Assembly (NCBI RefSeq): GCF_900143625.1
Contig: NZ_FRFF01000140.1
Span: forward strand, 83,609-147,608
DNA from: Nocardiopsis sp. JB363
GTDB taxonomy: Bacteria; Actinomycetota; Actinomycetes; Streptosporangiales; Streptosporangiaceae
Direction of reading: 5' to 3'
Length of the DNA: 64,000 nt
Shown here in pieces: positions 17,865 through 26,091 of this stretch. A model generated the notes under the pieces. That model was not told the origin of the DNA. It made no database searches and saw nothing but the letters and a program-made list of their open reading frames with translations. Within the stretch, counting starts at the first letter, position 1. Each line of letters begins with the position of its first letter. Made by a program: the position numbers and the translations under genes.

Positions 17865-18497
17865 TCACAGTCGATACGGCCGTCGAAGCGCGGCCTGCTC
17901 CACAGGATAGAGCAGTGGCGGGGCGTGTTCGGGGCGTCGGTGAGAAATAGTGGGAGCTTTCCTACTCGTCGTCGATACCGGCCGTCCTTCGCTTCGGGGG
18001 GAAGCGGGGACTCGGACACCGAGGACCAGGTAGTCCCACGACCATCGCCCTCCGGCCATGGCCATGAGCAAGCACACCGCTGTGACCAGCGCGGTCGACC
18101 CCCAAGAGCCGAACGGCGACAGGTGGTCGGTGCCCGCCCCGAGCGTGCCGACCACCGCCGCGAGGGCGAGCGCGGGGCCGGTCAGCCGTGTGAGCAGACC
18201 CACTGCGAAGGAGACCGAGAACGCCACGAGCAGGGCGGGCACGAGCGGTGTGAGAAAGGTGAGCGGGGTGAGTCCGGAGTCGGAGAGGCGTTCGGCGATC
18301 AGGTGTTCCCGGCCGCGTAGGGCCAGCCCGAACTCGGCGAACACCCAGCCCACGCCCACACGGGTCACGGCGGCGGCGACGTCGTACAGGCGCCCGGGTG
18401 GAACGTGCGGAGCGTTCGGGAGGCGTGTGCCGAGGGCCGGGCGCCGCTTCCTGCGGGCCCGTGGCGGGGGAGCGGGTCGGGGCCTGCCCTGTTGCAT
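17865..18497 (-). CDS. DoxX-like membrane protein
   Basis: About 210 residues. A Pro/Arg-rich cytoplasmic N-terminus is followed by the DoxX/SURF4-type four-helix core: AVTRVGVGWVFAEFGLAL, then LVPALLVAFSVSFAVGLL, LTGPALALAAVVGTLGAG and LVTAVCLLMAMAGG with WSWDYLVLG at the end. DoxX proteins are linked to redox or thiol-stress systems in mycobacteria, but no direct role is shown here. Of two ATGs, 18497 has GGAAGG seven bases upstream; the other is too close to that site. The C-terminal tail is basic. Confidence 0.8.
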   Translation of the reverse strand: MQQGRPRPAPPPRARRKRRPALGTRLPNAPHVPPGRLYDVAAAVTRVGVGWVFAEFGLALRGREHLIAERLSDSGLTPLTFLTPLVPALLVAFSVSFAVGLLTRLTGPALALAAVVGTLGAGTDHLSPFGSWGSTALVTAVCLLMAMAGGRWSWDYLVLGVRVPASPRSEGRPVSTTSRKAPTISHRRPEHAPPLLYPVEQAALRRPYRL

Positions 18498-18666
18498 GTC
18501 CATTCCTTCCGGGGGACCGGCGGTGGCGACAAGCGGAAACTACCCAACGTCACTGTCAATGACCGACTGTCATGGCCGGTGGGTCGTGCAAAACCCGGTG
18601 GAAAACCACGACGACGGGGTTTTCGTCTCTCTCGTGGCGCACGGAACACGCCCTAAGGTGGAACGC

Positions 18667-19365
18667 GTGCCGACGACTTCCCGAAAGCCCAGCCCCCCGC
18701 CCGCCCCCACCTTGGAAGTGGAGAACGAACTTCGCGCCTCGGGCGCCCAAGTGGTGGCCGGGATGGACGAGGTGGGGCGCGGGGCCTGGGCGGGGCCGCT
18801 CCTGGTGTGCGCCGCAGTCCCCGGCGAGGGTGAGCCGCCCGCCGGGCTCACCGACTCCAAACGACTCACCCCCAAGCGCCGCCGGGAACTGGTCGTGGAG
18901 ATCGAACCCTGGGTCGCCGACCACGCCTTCGGTTGGTCCTCACCGGCCGAGATCGACGAGGTGGGGATGACCGAGGCCCTGCACCGGGCCGGTCGTCGTG
19001 CCCTGGACGGCCTCGACCCCCGCCCCGACGCCGTTCTCCTCGATGGCAGGCACGACTTCATCGGTCGCCCCTGGCGGGTGCGCACCCAGGTCAAGGGCGA
19101 CCTGACCTGCGTCAGCGTGGCCGCGGCCGCGATCCTGGCCAAGGTCCGACGGGACGCGCTCATGGCCGAACTGGCCGAGGACCATCCCGGCTACGGGTTC
19201 GAGAAGGCCGTCGGCTATCCCTCTCCCGTCCATCGCGCCACCCTCGCCGAATCCGGCCCCACTCCTCACCATCGGATGAGTTGGTCCTACTTGGACGCCC
19301 TGCCCCGTTGGAGTCACCTACGGGTGGTTCGAACCGTGCCGGACGGTGCCCCGCCCCTGTTCTGA
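18667..19365 (+). CDS. rnhB: Ribonuclease HII
   Basis: Endonuclease that removes ribonucleotides from DNA and RNA primers from hybrids. The catalytic carboxylates are visible: Asp34 and Glu35 in GMDEVGRGAW, Asp in AVLLDGRHD and Asp in KVRRDALM. The AAAAILAKV helix is typical. 232 residues. The GTG at 18667 has AAGGTGG five bases upstream; the same stretch also contains TAAGGT, so a leaderless start is an alternative. It is followed by a hairpin and the tandem AAA+ gene on the same strand. Confidence 0.96.
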   Translation: MPTTSRKPSPPPAPTLEVENELRASGAQVVAGMDEVGRGAWAGPLLVCAAVPGEGEPPAGLTDSKRLTPKRRRELVVEIEPWVADHAFGWSSPAEIDEVGMTEALHRAGRRALDGLDPRPDAVLLDGRHDFIGRPWRVRTQVKGDLTCVSVAAAAILAKVRRDALMAELAEDHPGYGFEKAVGYPSPVHRATLAESGPTPHHRMSWSYLDALPRWSHLRVVRTVPDGAPPLF

Positions 19366-19423
19366 ACCTCGACCCGACCGGCCCACGACACGCCGGCCCG
19401 CACTGGACATCCGACCCCCGATG

Positions 19424-19444
19424 GGGCAAGGCTGTTCCTTGCCC
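19424..19444 (+). terminator. Hairpin between rnhB and AAA+ gene
   Basis: GGGCAAGG and CCTTGCCC pair around CTGTT, 58 bases after the rnhB stop. It may separate the two messages or attenuate read-through; no T-run follows. Confidence 0.5.
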
Positions 19445-19501
19445 ACACCCTCGGCCCGCCCCCGGGCCGCCCAGGCGACCCCCACGCAGGAAGGGGCATG
19501 G

Positions 19502-21958
19502 ATGACGCGGGAGACGAGCCCCGCCGCGACGCGGGCGGCGCCCCCCTCGGGGTTGGAGCGCCTACGCGCGGCCTATCACCGTGTCCCCTTGGGCCGCCGT
19601 CTCGTGGCGGCACTGGTCCTGGTCACGGTGGTCGTGATCCTCGCCTTCGTGCTGAGCCTGCCGGTGTTCCCGGTCCTGCTCGGTACGATCCTGGCCCTCA
19701 TCGCCTTCAACGCCTTGATGAAGTCCCTCGACGCGTTCCTCACCGTGCTGGTCGGCGTGGTGTGGCTGGCCATCGCCGTGCCCCTGTTCCAGATCCCCCT
19801 GCTGGGCAGACCCGTCGGCCTGCTCGTCCTTCCCCTGCCCCTTTTGGTGACCCTGGCCGCGGGGCGCGCTCGGGAATTCCCCGTCTGGCACACGTCTCTG
19901 CTGTCGCTCACCGCCGGGCTCATCGTCGGATTCTCCGTGGCCCTGCTCGGGATGGTCATCGAACCCTTCCCCGGCGGAGCCGGGATCGCCGCGCTCTACG
20001 TCGCGGCGGGCGCCTGCCTGCTGTGGCGACTACTCGCCTCCAAACAGGTCATCAAGGAGAGTCGCGAGAACGAACGCAAACGAAGCGGAAGCGGTGCCCG
20101 ACCCAAGGCCGCCGGGTCCGGTAGAACGGCCGCCCAGGCCCCCTCGCTGCGCGGCCGGGCCTCGGACGCTCCCGAGCGTGGCGCCGCCAAGGGCGACGAC
20201 GGGGAGGACACGGAACCCGTTCCGGTCGACCAAGCGCTGGCCGAACTCGAAGACATGATCGGCCTGGACCCCGTCAAACAGCAGGTGCGGGGGTTGGCCG
20301 CCTCCATCGAGGCCGCCCGGCTGCGCGCCGACGCCGGGCTGACCGTCGAGCGCCCCCTGCGCCACCTGGTCTTCTCCGGGCCGCCCGGTACCGGCAAGAC
20401 CAGCGTCGCCCGTACCCTCGCCACCATCTTCCACTCCTTCGGGCTGTTGCCCACCTCCCGTGTGGTGGAGGCCCAGCGCGCCGACCTGGTCGGCGAGTAC
20501 CTCGGTGCGACCGCGATCAAGACCAACGAGCTCATCGACAGCGCCATGGGCGGGGTGCTCTTCATCGACGAGGCCTATTCGCTGGTCAACGAAGGAGACG
20601 GCCAGTCCGACCGGTTCGGCAACGAGGCGGTCCAGACACTCCTCAAGCGCGCGGAGGACGATCGGGACGGGTTGGTCATCGTGCTCGCCGGCTACGACAA
20701 GGAGATGGACGCGTTCTTGGCCTCCAACCCGGGTCTGGCCTCGCGCTTCGCCACCCGCATCACCTTCCCCGGCTACAGCGCCGACGAACTGTTCCGCATC
20801 TCCGAGCGCCTCGTCGCCGCCCGCGGCGACTCCCTGGACGCCGACGCCGCCCGCACCCTGCGTCGCCGCTACGACCAGGCCGTCCAACGCCAGGCGGTGG
20901 ACGAGCTCGGCAACGGCCGCTTCGCACGCTCCCTGGTGGAGAAGAGCTGCCAGGCGCGGGACGTGCGTGTGGTCACCTCGGGGGTGGGCGGCGACGAACC
21001 GGCGCCCCGACGACCCAGCGCCGACGACCTGGTCACCGTGCGCTCGGCCGATGTCGAGGCCGCCTACACCGAACTCACCTCCCGCCTGCCCGGCTTCGGT
21101 GAGGCGCCCGGCCTGGAGGAGGCCATGGCCGAACTCGACGGCATGATCGGTCTGGAGCCGGTCAAGGAACAGGTGCGTTCCCTGGTCGCCCAGCTCCGGG
21201 TGGCCCGCCTGCGCGAGGAGCAGGGCCTGCCGCACCAGCCGCCGCTGCGTCACCTGGTCTTCACCGGCCCGCCCGGCACCGGCAAGACCACGGTGGCGCG
21301 CGTGCTGGGGCGGGTCTTCGCCGCGTTGGGGATGCTCGGTCGCGCCGAGGTCGTGGAGGCCCAGCGCGCCGACCTGGTGGGGGAGCACCTGGGTGCCACG
21401 GCGGTCAAGACCAACCGGCTCATCGACCGGGCCCTGGGCGGCGTGCTGTTCGTCGACGAGGCCTATTCGCTCGTCAACCCCGGGTACAGCGGCGGCGACG
21501 CGTTCGGTGCCGAGGCCATCCAGACCCTGCTCAAGCGTGCCGAGGACGACCGTGACCGTCTCGTGGTGGTGTTGGCGGGCTACACCGGCGAGATGGATCG
21601 TTTCCTGGTCTCCAACGCGGGGTTGGCCTCCCGGTTCAACGTGCGGGTGCGGTTCCCCTCGTACTCGGCGGACGAACTCTCGGAGATCGCCGACACCGTG
21701 GCCGCGCGCACCGGAGACGTCTTCGACGACACCGCCCGCGAGGACCTGCACAGCATCTTCACGCACGTGTGCGAGGCGGGTTGGATCGACGAGCTGGGCA
21801 ACGGTCGTTTCGCCCGCTCCCTGTACGAGGGGGCCTGTTCCCACCGGGACCTGCGGGTCTCCCAGGAGCTGGGGGAGTCGGCCACCGCCACCGAGCTGAC
21901 CGTGATCACCAGCGACGACGTGCGCAGGGCCTACTCCGACGCCACCCAACAGAGCTGA
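19502..21958 (+). CDS. Membrane-anchored tandem CbxX/CfqX-type AAA+ ATPase
   Basis: 818 residues. The first 185 hold about six membrane segments (VAALVLVTVVVILAFVLSL onward), then a charged linker and two AAA+ modules. Walker A GPPGTGKT occurs near residues 293-300 and again near 589-596. Walker B appears as GVLFIDEAYSLVN near 349 and GVLFVDEAYSLVN near 646. Each module has the ELGNGRFARSL motif of the CbbX/SpoVK family, which also includes EccA of type VII secretion. ATG 19502 follows GGAAGGGG; an overlapping ATG at 19498 is out of frame. The membrane part plus two modules is unusual, since most CbxX proteins are soluble and single. Substrate unknown. Confidence 0.88.
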   Translation: MTRETSPAATRAAPPSGLERLRAAYHRVPLGRRLVAALVLVTVVVILAFVLSLPVFPVLLGTILALIAFNALMKSLDAFLTVLVGVVWLAIAVPLFQIPLLGRPVGLLVLPLPLLVTLAAGRAREFPVWHTSLLSLTAGLIVGFSVALLGMVIEPFPGGAGIAALYVAAGACLLWRLLASKQVIKESRENERKRSGSGARPKAAGSGRTAAQAPSLRGRASDAPERGAAKGDDGEDTEPVPVDQALAELEDMIGLDPVKQQVRGLAASIEAARLRADAGLTVERPLRHLVFSGPPGTGKTSVARTLATIFHSFGLLPTSRVVEAQRADLVGEYLGATAIKTNELIDSAMGGVLFIDEAYSLVNEGDGQSDRFGNEAVQTLLKRAEDDRDGLVIVLAGYDKEMDAFLASNPGLASRFATRITFPGYSADELFRISERLVAARGDSLDADAARTLRRRYDQAVQRQAVDELGNGRFARSLVEKSCQARDVRVVTSGVGGDEPAPRRPSADDLVTVRSADVEAAYTELTSRLPGFGEAPGLEEAMAELDGMIGLEPVKEQVRSLVAQLRVARLREEQGLPHQPPLRHLVFTGPPGTGKTTVARVLGRVFAALGMLGRAEVVEAQRADLVGEHLGATAVKTNRLIDRALGGVLFVDEAYSLVNPGYSGGDAFGAEAIQTLLKRAEDDRDRLVVVLAGYTGEMDRFLVSNAGLASRFNVRVRFPSYSADELSEIADTVAARTGDVFDDTAREDLHSIFTHVCEAGWIDELGNGRFARSLYEGACSHRDLRVSQELGESATATELTVITSDDVRRAYSDATQQS

Positions 21959-21981
21959 GGAACCGCTGGAACGGCGGCTGC

Positions 21982-21987
21982 TACTGT
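21982..21987 (+). promoter_or_regulatory. -10 for leaderless nucleotidyltransferase message
   Basis: TACTGT stands seven bases before the ATG at 21995, with no ribosome site between, so transcription probably starts at the start codon. Confidence 0.5.
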
Positions 21988-21994
21988 CCAGTAC

Positions 21995-22720
21995 ATGACC
22001 GCCTCATCTGCATCCAGCGAAACCCCCGTCACGCAGGCACTGATCCTCGCCGGCGGACAGGCCACCCGGTTGCGGCCCTACACCGACACCCGCCCCAAGG
22101 CGATGGTGGAGGTGGCCGGACGGCCCATCATCGACTACCAACTCGAATGGTTGGCCTCGCACGGTGTCGAGCAGGTCGTCGTGTCCTGCGGCTACAAGGC
22201 CGAGGTCCTGCGCGAGCACCTGGAGGCCCGAACCGAGGGCCCCGAGATCACCCTCCTGGTGGAGGACGAGCCGCTCGGCCGCGGGGGCGCCCTGCGCTAC
22301 GCCGCCGGCGGACTGCGCGACCCCGAGGCCCCCTACTTCGCCCTGAACGGAGACGTCCTCACCTGGTTCCCGTTGGACGAACTGGTGCGCCGGCACCGGG
22401 CCAAGGGCGGTCTCGCCACCCTGGCCCTGTCGCAGTTCCGTACCACCTGGGGCATCGTCGACGTCGACGACCAGGACCGCGTCGAGGGGTTCACCCAGAG
22501 CCCGCTGCTGCCGGTCTGGATCAACGCGGGCGTGTACCTGTTCGAACCCGGCATCACCTCGCTGTTGCCGGCCAAGGGCGACCACGAGTCCTCGACCTTT
22601 CCCGAGTTGGCGGAGGCCGGGAAGCTCACGGCCTACCGCATCGACGGGTTCTGGCGTGGTGTGGACACCGCCAAGGACGTCAAGGAGGCCGGTACCGAGA
22701 TCGAGGCCATGCGCGGCTGA
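21995..22720 (+). CDS. Sugar-phosphate nucleotidyltransferase
   Basis: 241-residue NDP-sugar pyrophosphorylase of the NTP_transferase family. It makes an activated sugar (GDP- or dTDP-linked) from NTP and sugar-1-phosphate. The N-terminal nucleotide-binding loop reads LILAGGQATRLRPYT, followed by the PKAMVEVAGRPIIDYQ segment. The metal-binding Asp lies in ALNGDVLT, and INAGVYLF and FWRGVDT occur later. In the loop the usual GxGTRL has Ala for the second Gly, as in heptose/mannose-1-phosphate guanylyltransferases. No left-handed beta-helix domain follows, so it is the short form. The sugar is unknown. A tyrosine phosphatase gene follows by 80 bases. Confidence 0.9.
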   Translation: MTASSASSETPVTQALILAGGQATRLRPYTDTRPKAMVEVAGRPIIDYQLEWLASHGVEQVVVSCGYKAEVLREHLEARTEGPEITLLVEDEPLGRGGALRYAAGGLRDPEAPYFALNGDVLTWFPLDELVRRHRAKGGLATLALSQFRTTWGIVDVDDQDRVEGFTQSPLLPVWINAGVYLFEPGITSLLPAKGDHESSTFPELAEAGKLTAYRIDGFWRGVDTAKDVKEAGTEIEAMRG

Positions 22721-22800
22721 GATCCCGCGAGCGACCGGCATCCGTCCGGTCGTCGTACCCCGTGCGGTGGGGCGCCGGGGAGGTGGGTATCGTCACGGTC

Positions 22801-23580
22801 GTGACGAACGACGGTTTCCTCCTCCCCAGTGCCCCCAACTTCCGTGACCTCGGCGGCCACCGCACGAAGGAAGGCCGCACCGTGCGCGATGGGTTGTTGT
22901 ACCGCTCCGACGCGCTGCACACCCTCACCGAGCAGGAGCGGACCACCTACGACGGCTTCGGTATCCGCCAGCTCATCGACCTGCGCAGTTCCCACGAACG
23001 CGACCGGCTCCCCGACCTGATCCCGGACGGCGCCGAGTACACGGCGATCGGCGTGCAGAGGACCGAGTCGGCCGGTGCCAATTTCATCGACCTGTTCGGT
23101 GACCCCGAGCAGGCCCGTATCGCCTTCGGCGATGGCGCCGCCGAAAAGTACATGTACGAGGTCTACCGCGGGCTGGTCACCGACACCGAGGCCTTGGACG
23201 GCTACCGCGACCTGGTGGAACGCGCCGCCAAGGGGCCGACCTCGCTGGTCTTCCACTGCAGCGCCGGTAAGGACCGCACCGGCTGGGGCGCGGCCGTGCT
23301 GCTCACCATCCTGGGTGTGGACCGCGAGGTCGTCGTCGCCGACTACGTGGTCAGCAACGACCGCCAGGAGGCCACCGATCACTGGATGCGCCTGTTGTCC
23401 CAGGAAAGCGGCCTTCCGTGGGAGGACATCCAGCCGATGACCCGGGTCAAGCCGGACTACCTGAACAGCGCGTTCGCCCTCGTCGACCAGGAGTACGGGT
23501 CCTTCGACGCCTACGTCGCGGGCGGCCTCAAGCTCACCGGAGCGACGATCGAGAGCCTCAAGGCCCGCATGCTCGCCTGA
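22801..23580 (+). CDS. Tyrosine-protein phosphatase (Y_phosphatase3 type)
   Basis: 259-residue phosphatase of the family that includes MptpB of Mycobacterium tuberculosis. The N-terminal FRDLGGHRT is the usual first motif, and the P-loop HCSAGKDRTG carries Cys153 and Arg159. The GKDR loop is typical of the dual protein/lipid phosphatase group. GTG 22801 is chosen because TATCGT sits eight bases upstream, suggesting a leaderless start; another GTG at 22783 is possible. Substrates may be phosphotyrosine proteins or phosphoinositides. It is convergent with the next gene, 15 bases apart. Confidence 0.92.
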   Translation: MTNDGFLLPSAPNFRDLGGHRTKEGRTVRDGLLYRSDALHTLTEQERTTYDGFGIRQLIDLRSSHERDRLPDLIPDGAEYTAIGVQRTESAGANFIDLFGDPEQARIAFGDGAAEKYMYEVYRGLVTDTEALDGYRDLVERAAKGPTSLVFHCSAGKDRTGWGAAVLLTILGVDREVVVADYVVSNDRQEATDHWMRLLSQESGLPWEDIQPMTRVKPDYLNSAFALVDQEYGSFDAYVAGGLKLTGATIESLKARMLA

Positions 23581-23595
23581 TCGACGCCGGCCCGG

Positions 23596-25209
23596 TCACA
23601 GGGCGTCGAGGCGGCGGCGGAGATCGTTCTCGCCGGTGGCGCCGAACAGGGCCTCGATCAGGTGGGCGAGCACGGTGGGACGGTCCAGACCGCGGTCGAG
23701 CAACCTGCGGGCGGCGACCCAGAGGTCGGCGGGACGGCCGTCCCACAGGCGCTTGGCGAGACGCTCGTGGCGGTCCAGCTCCTTCTCGCGTTCGGGGTCG
23801 GTGCCCTGTACGGGCCGGTACCAGTGGTCCTGCCCGGTGGAGTGGTGGCGGCCGCTGTGCGGGGCCTCCTCGTACTCGCCGAAGTGGTCCAGGCGCAGCA
23901 GGGCGCGCCGGCCACGGGAAGTCGACGGATCGAACTCGTCGGGGGCGTCGGTGATCAATTCACTGGCCAACAGGGGGAACGCGAACATGCGGCGGGCCAG
24001 CGACCTGAAGTCGCCGTCGGGCAACAACCGGCGCACCGCCCCCTGACGCAGCCCGAGGGGACGGGCGGGGTCACGGTAGATGCGGGCGAACTCCGCGGTG
24101 GTCTCCCACACGGTGTCCATGGTGGCGCCCACGGCGACGTCGGGCAGGCCGTTCTGCGCCCCGGCCCAACGCACCCAGGCGGCGAGCACGTGCGGCATCG
24201 CCTCCTGTTCCTCGGGCAGCAGCACCACCCGACCGGGCAGCCAGTGCAGCAGGAACGACTCGACCTTGCGGGGGCTGACGCGCAGCGGACGTCCGGAGTC
24301 GACGTCGCAGCCGTACGTGATGATGTGGTCCGCGCACCGGCTGGCGGCGTAGGAGTCGGACAGCTCGGCGGCCTCGTCCGAGGCGAGGAAGCGGGCCGCC
24401 AGGACCGCGCGGCGGTCACGCCGCCACATCGGCTGGTGGGCCTTGCCCTGGGGCAGTCGCTTGACGCGGGAGGCCGCCAACGCGAAGTGGGCGGCCAGCG
24501 ACCCACCGGTGAGATCGGAGGCCGACACCCCGACAGGGTTGTCGAGTTCCCCGGTCACCACGCCCTCGGTCCGTTCCAGCGCGCGCAGCAGGAGCGCCCG
24601 GGCCTGGGGCAGGGTCGATTCCTCGAACCGGGCGAAGCCATCGGCACGTGCACGTTCACGGCACTGCTCCAGGAGCAGCTCCACCTTGGTGGTCACCCAC
24701 GCGTCGCGCAGCAGGCCGCCGCTGTTGTGGTCCAGCACGAGGATGAGCGCGTGCTCGGGTTCTTCGGAGTCGCGACCGTACACGCACACCACGTCGTCGG
24801 TGTCGCCGAAACGGTCGCCGTTGACGTAGGCGGCCAAGGGGGTGACCTCGCCCAGCTGGGTCGCCCAGGCGGGCGCGCTCAGACCCCGCTCGCGCAGCGC
24901 GATCATGCCCTGTTCGGCGAGTTCGCGTTGGGTGGCCGAGGTGCCCAGCGCGGTGATCGCGGCGAGCACGCCCAGACCGGCGGGTTTTCCGGAGGCCGTG
25001 GCATGGGTGATGAGGCCCTCGCCGAGTAGCCGTTCCACGTCCACTCCGGGGACCCGTTGACCCCACCAAGAGCCCAGGAGTTCGCTGAAGGACAGTTCGG
25101 CGTCCAGCGGGTGGCGCATGGCGAGCAGCGCTCTGGCCGCGCGCAGCATTTCCTCGAACGCTGCGACGGGAACGTCGGGTCCTGTGGGTGGGGGCGTAGC
25201 GGAGGGCAC
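23596..25209 (-). CDS. Hypothetical protein of about 537 residues
   Basis: Unrecognised soluble protein, mostly helical, with many Arg, Glu and Leu residues and no signal peptide or membrane segment. Notable pieces are ELLGSWWGQRVPGVDVERLL near the start, a beta-rich middle with VCVYGRDSEEPEHALILVLD, and a His/Arg-rich C-terminus around GRHHSTGQDHWYRP. The GTG at 25209 has a TACGCT -10-like element six bases upstream, so it is likely leaderless. Codon use matches its neighbours. No motif suggests an enzyme class; it looks like a conserved actinobacterial orphan. Confidence 0.75.
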   Translation of the reverse strand: MPSATPPPTGPDVPVAAFEEMLRAARALLAMRHPLDAELSFSELLGSWWGQRVPGVDVERLLGEGLITHATASGKPAGLGVLAAITALGTSATQRELAEQGMIALRERGLSAPAWATQLGEVTPLAAYVNGDRFGDTDDVVCVYGRDSEEPEHALILVLDHNSGGLLRDAWVTTKVELLLEQCRERARADGFARFEESTLPQARALLLRALERTEGVVTGELDNPVGVSASDLTGGSLAAHFALAASRVKRLPQGKAHQPMWRRDRRAVLAARFLASDEAAELSDSYAASRCADHIITYGCDVDSGRPLRVSPRKVESFLLHWLPGRVVLLPEEQEAMPHVLAAWVRWAGAQNGLPDVAVGATMDTVWETTAEFARIYRDPARPLGLRQGAVRRLLPDGDFRSLARRMFAFPLLASELITDAPDEFDPSTSRGRRALLRLDHFGEYEEAPHSGRHHSTGQDHWYRPVQGTDPEREKELDRHERLAKRLWDGRPADLWVAARRLLDRGLDRPTVLAHLIEALFGATGENDLRRRLDAL

Positions 25210-25254
25210 GCTCCGAGCGTATGCCGGCCGGCGGCCGGAGGTGCCCTCGTCGGG

Positions 25255-25533
25255 TCAGCGCGGTTCGGGGACCGCGCGGTGACCGGTGAACAGTGTGGTT
25301 CCCGAGAGCCGCGTCGGCTTTCGGGAGGGCGGTACGGAGTTCACCATTGCCTCGAGATGCTCGCGGGCGACCCGCTCGACGAGGTGTGGTGTGACCGTGA
25401 TGCCCAGGTGTTCGGCACAGTTCCAGGTGTCGCTGACGCAGCGTTCCACGCAACGGTGGGACAACGCGCTGAACTCGTCATGAAGCCTTGCCGAGATCCG
25501 ACTGAGATCCTGGACCGGGAAGGTCTGGAGCAT
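25255..25533 (-). CDS. Small three-helix-bundle protein
   Basis: 92 residues. LSRISARLHDEFSALSHRCV, then SDTWNCAEHLGITV and HLVERVAREHLEAMV form three helices, the pattern of a dimerisation module found in small actinobacterial proteins. Three cysteines (at about 28, 32 and 39) are close together. The C-terminus is basic and Pro-rich. A promoter with a perfect TTGACA lies about 50 bases upstream. Function unknown; it could be a regulator or adaptor. Confidence 0.6.
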   Translation of the reverse strand: MLQTFPVQDLSRISARLHDEFSALSHRCVERCVSDTWNCAEHLGITVTPHLVERVAREHLEAMVNSVPPSRKPTRLSGTTLFTGHRAVPEPR

Positions 25534-25580
25534 TCTTGCTCACACCCCTAGCTGAAGATGGTCTGGACGGTGACCTTCAC

Positions 25581-25610
25581 CTATTCCACTTGTTCTGAAG
25601 CGACTGTCAA
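25581..25610 (-). promoter_or_regulatory. Promoter of the three-helix protein gene
   Basis: On the minus strand TTGACA (25605-25610) is followed after 18 bases by GAATAG (25581-25586). The -35 is perfect and the -10 weak. It is located 48 bases upstream of the start at 25533. Confidence 0.5.
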
Positions 25611-25867
25611 CCTCTCGCGCGGCACGCTGTTGATAAAACCTCGGGGAGGTACCGTTTACCCGAGCCCCGTCATCCCGCATGCCAACGCTGCGAAATGGAC
25701 TTTTCGGACATATGACGATCCTGTTTCGGCGAGTTCGTCGCAAACCGGCCATCGTCTGGAATTATGGGAGAACACGCCCGCAAAACCCCCGGTCGGCTGT
25801 GGGCACGGCGTCCGGTGGCCTACTATTTACCTTCCGTGTACAACCGTGTCCCCCGAAACCACAGACG
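25611..25867. other. Intergenic stretch without a recognised gene
   Basis: This part is less GC-rich than its surroundings, with TTGATAAAACC, GGACTTTTCGGACATATG and TACTATTTACC runs, as in a regulatory region. No frame with a good start and family resemblance was found. Confidence 0.4.
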
Positions 25868-25895
25868 TTGCGCGCGGAGGGCCGTGTCTTATGCT
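25868..25895 (+). promoter_or_regulatory. Promoter of the PP2C phosphatase gene
   Basis: TTGCGC (25868-25873), 16 bases, then TATGCT (25890-25895). Transcription would start near 25902, leaving a leader of about 190 bases before the TTG start. Confidence 0.5.
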
Positions 25896-26091
25896 TGAAC
25901 CGTGACAGCGGCCGAGAGGAGTCATTGAGCGTGACTCCTGGGAGCCGCGGAGTCCCCCGAACGGAAACGACGCCGCGCACCCCGCGCCATGACGTCGTCG
26001 GACACGGGTGGCGGGCACGGTGCGCAGGGGACCACGCGGTCCGAAAACAGCCCCGGCTGGGGATTCCGATGGTTCCGGAGGTGTCGAGTAG

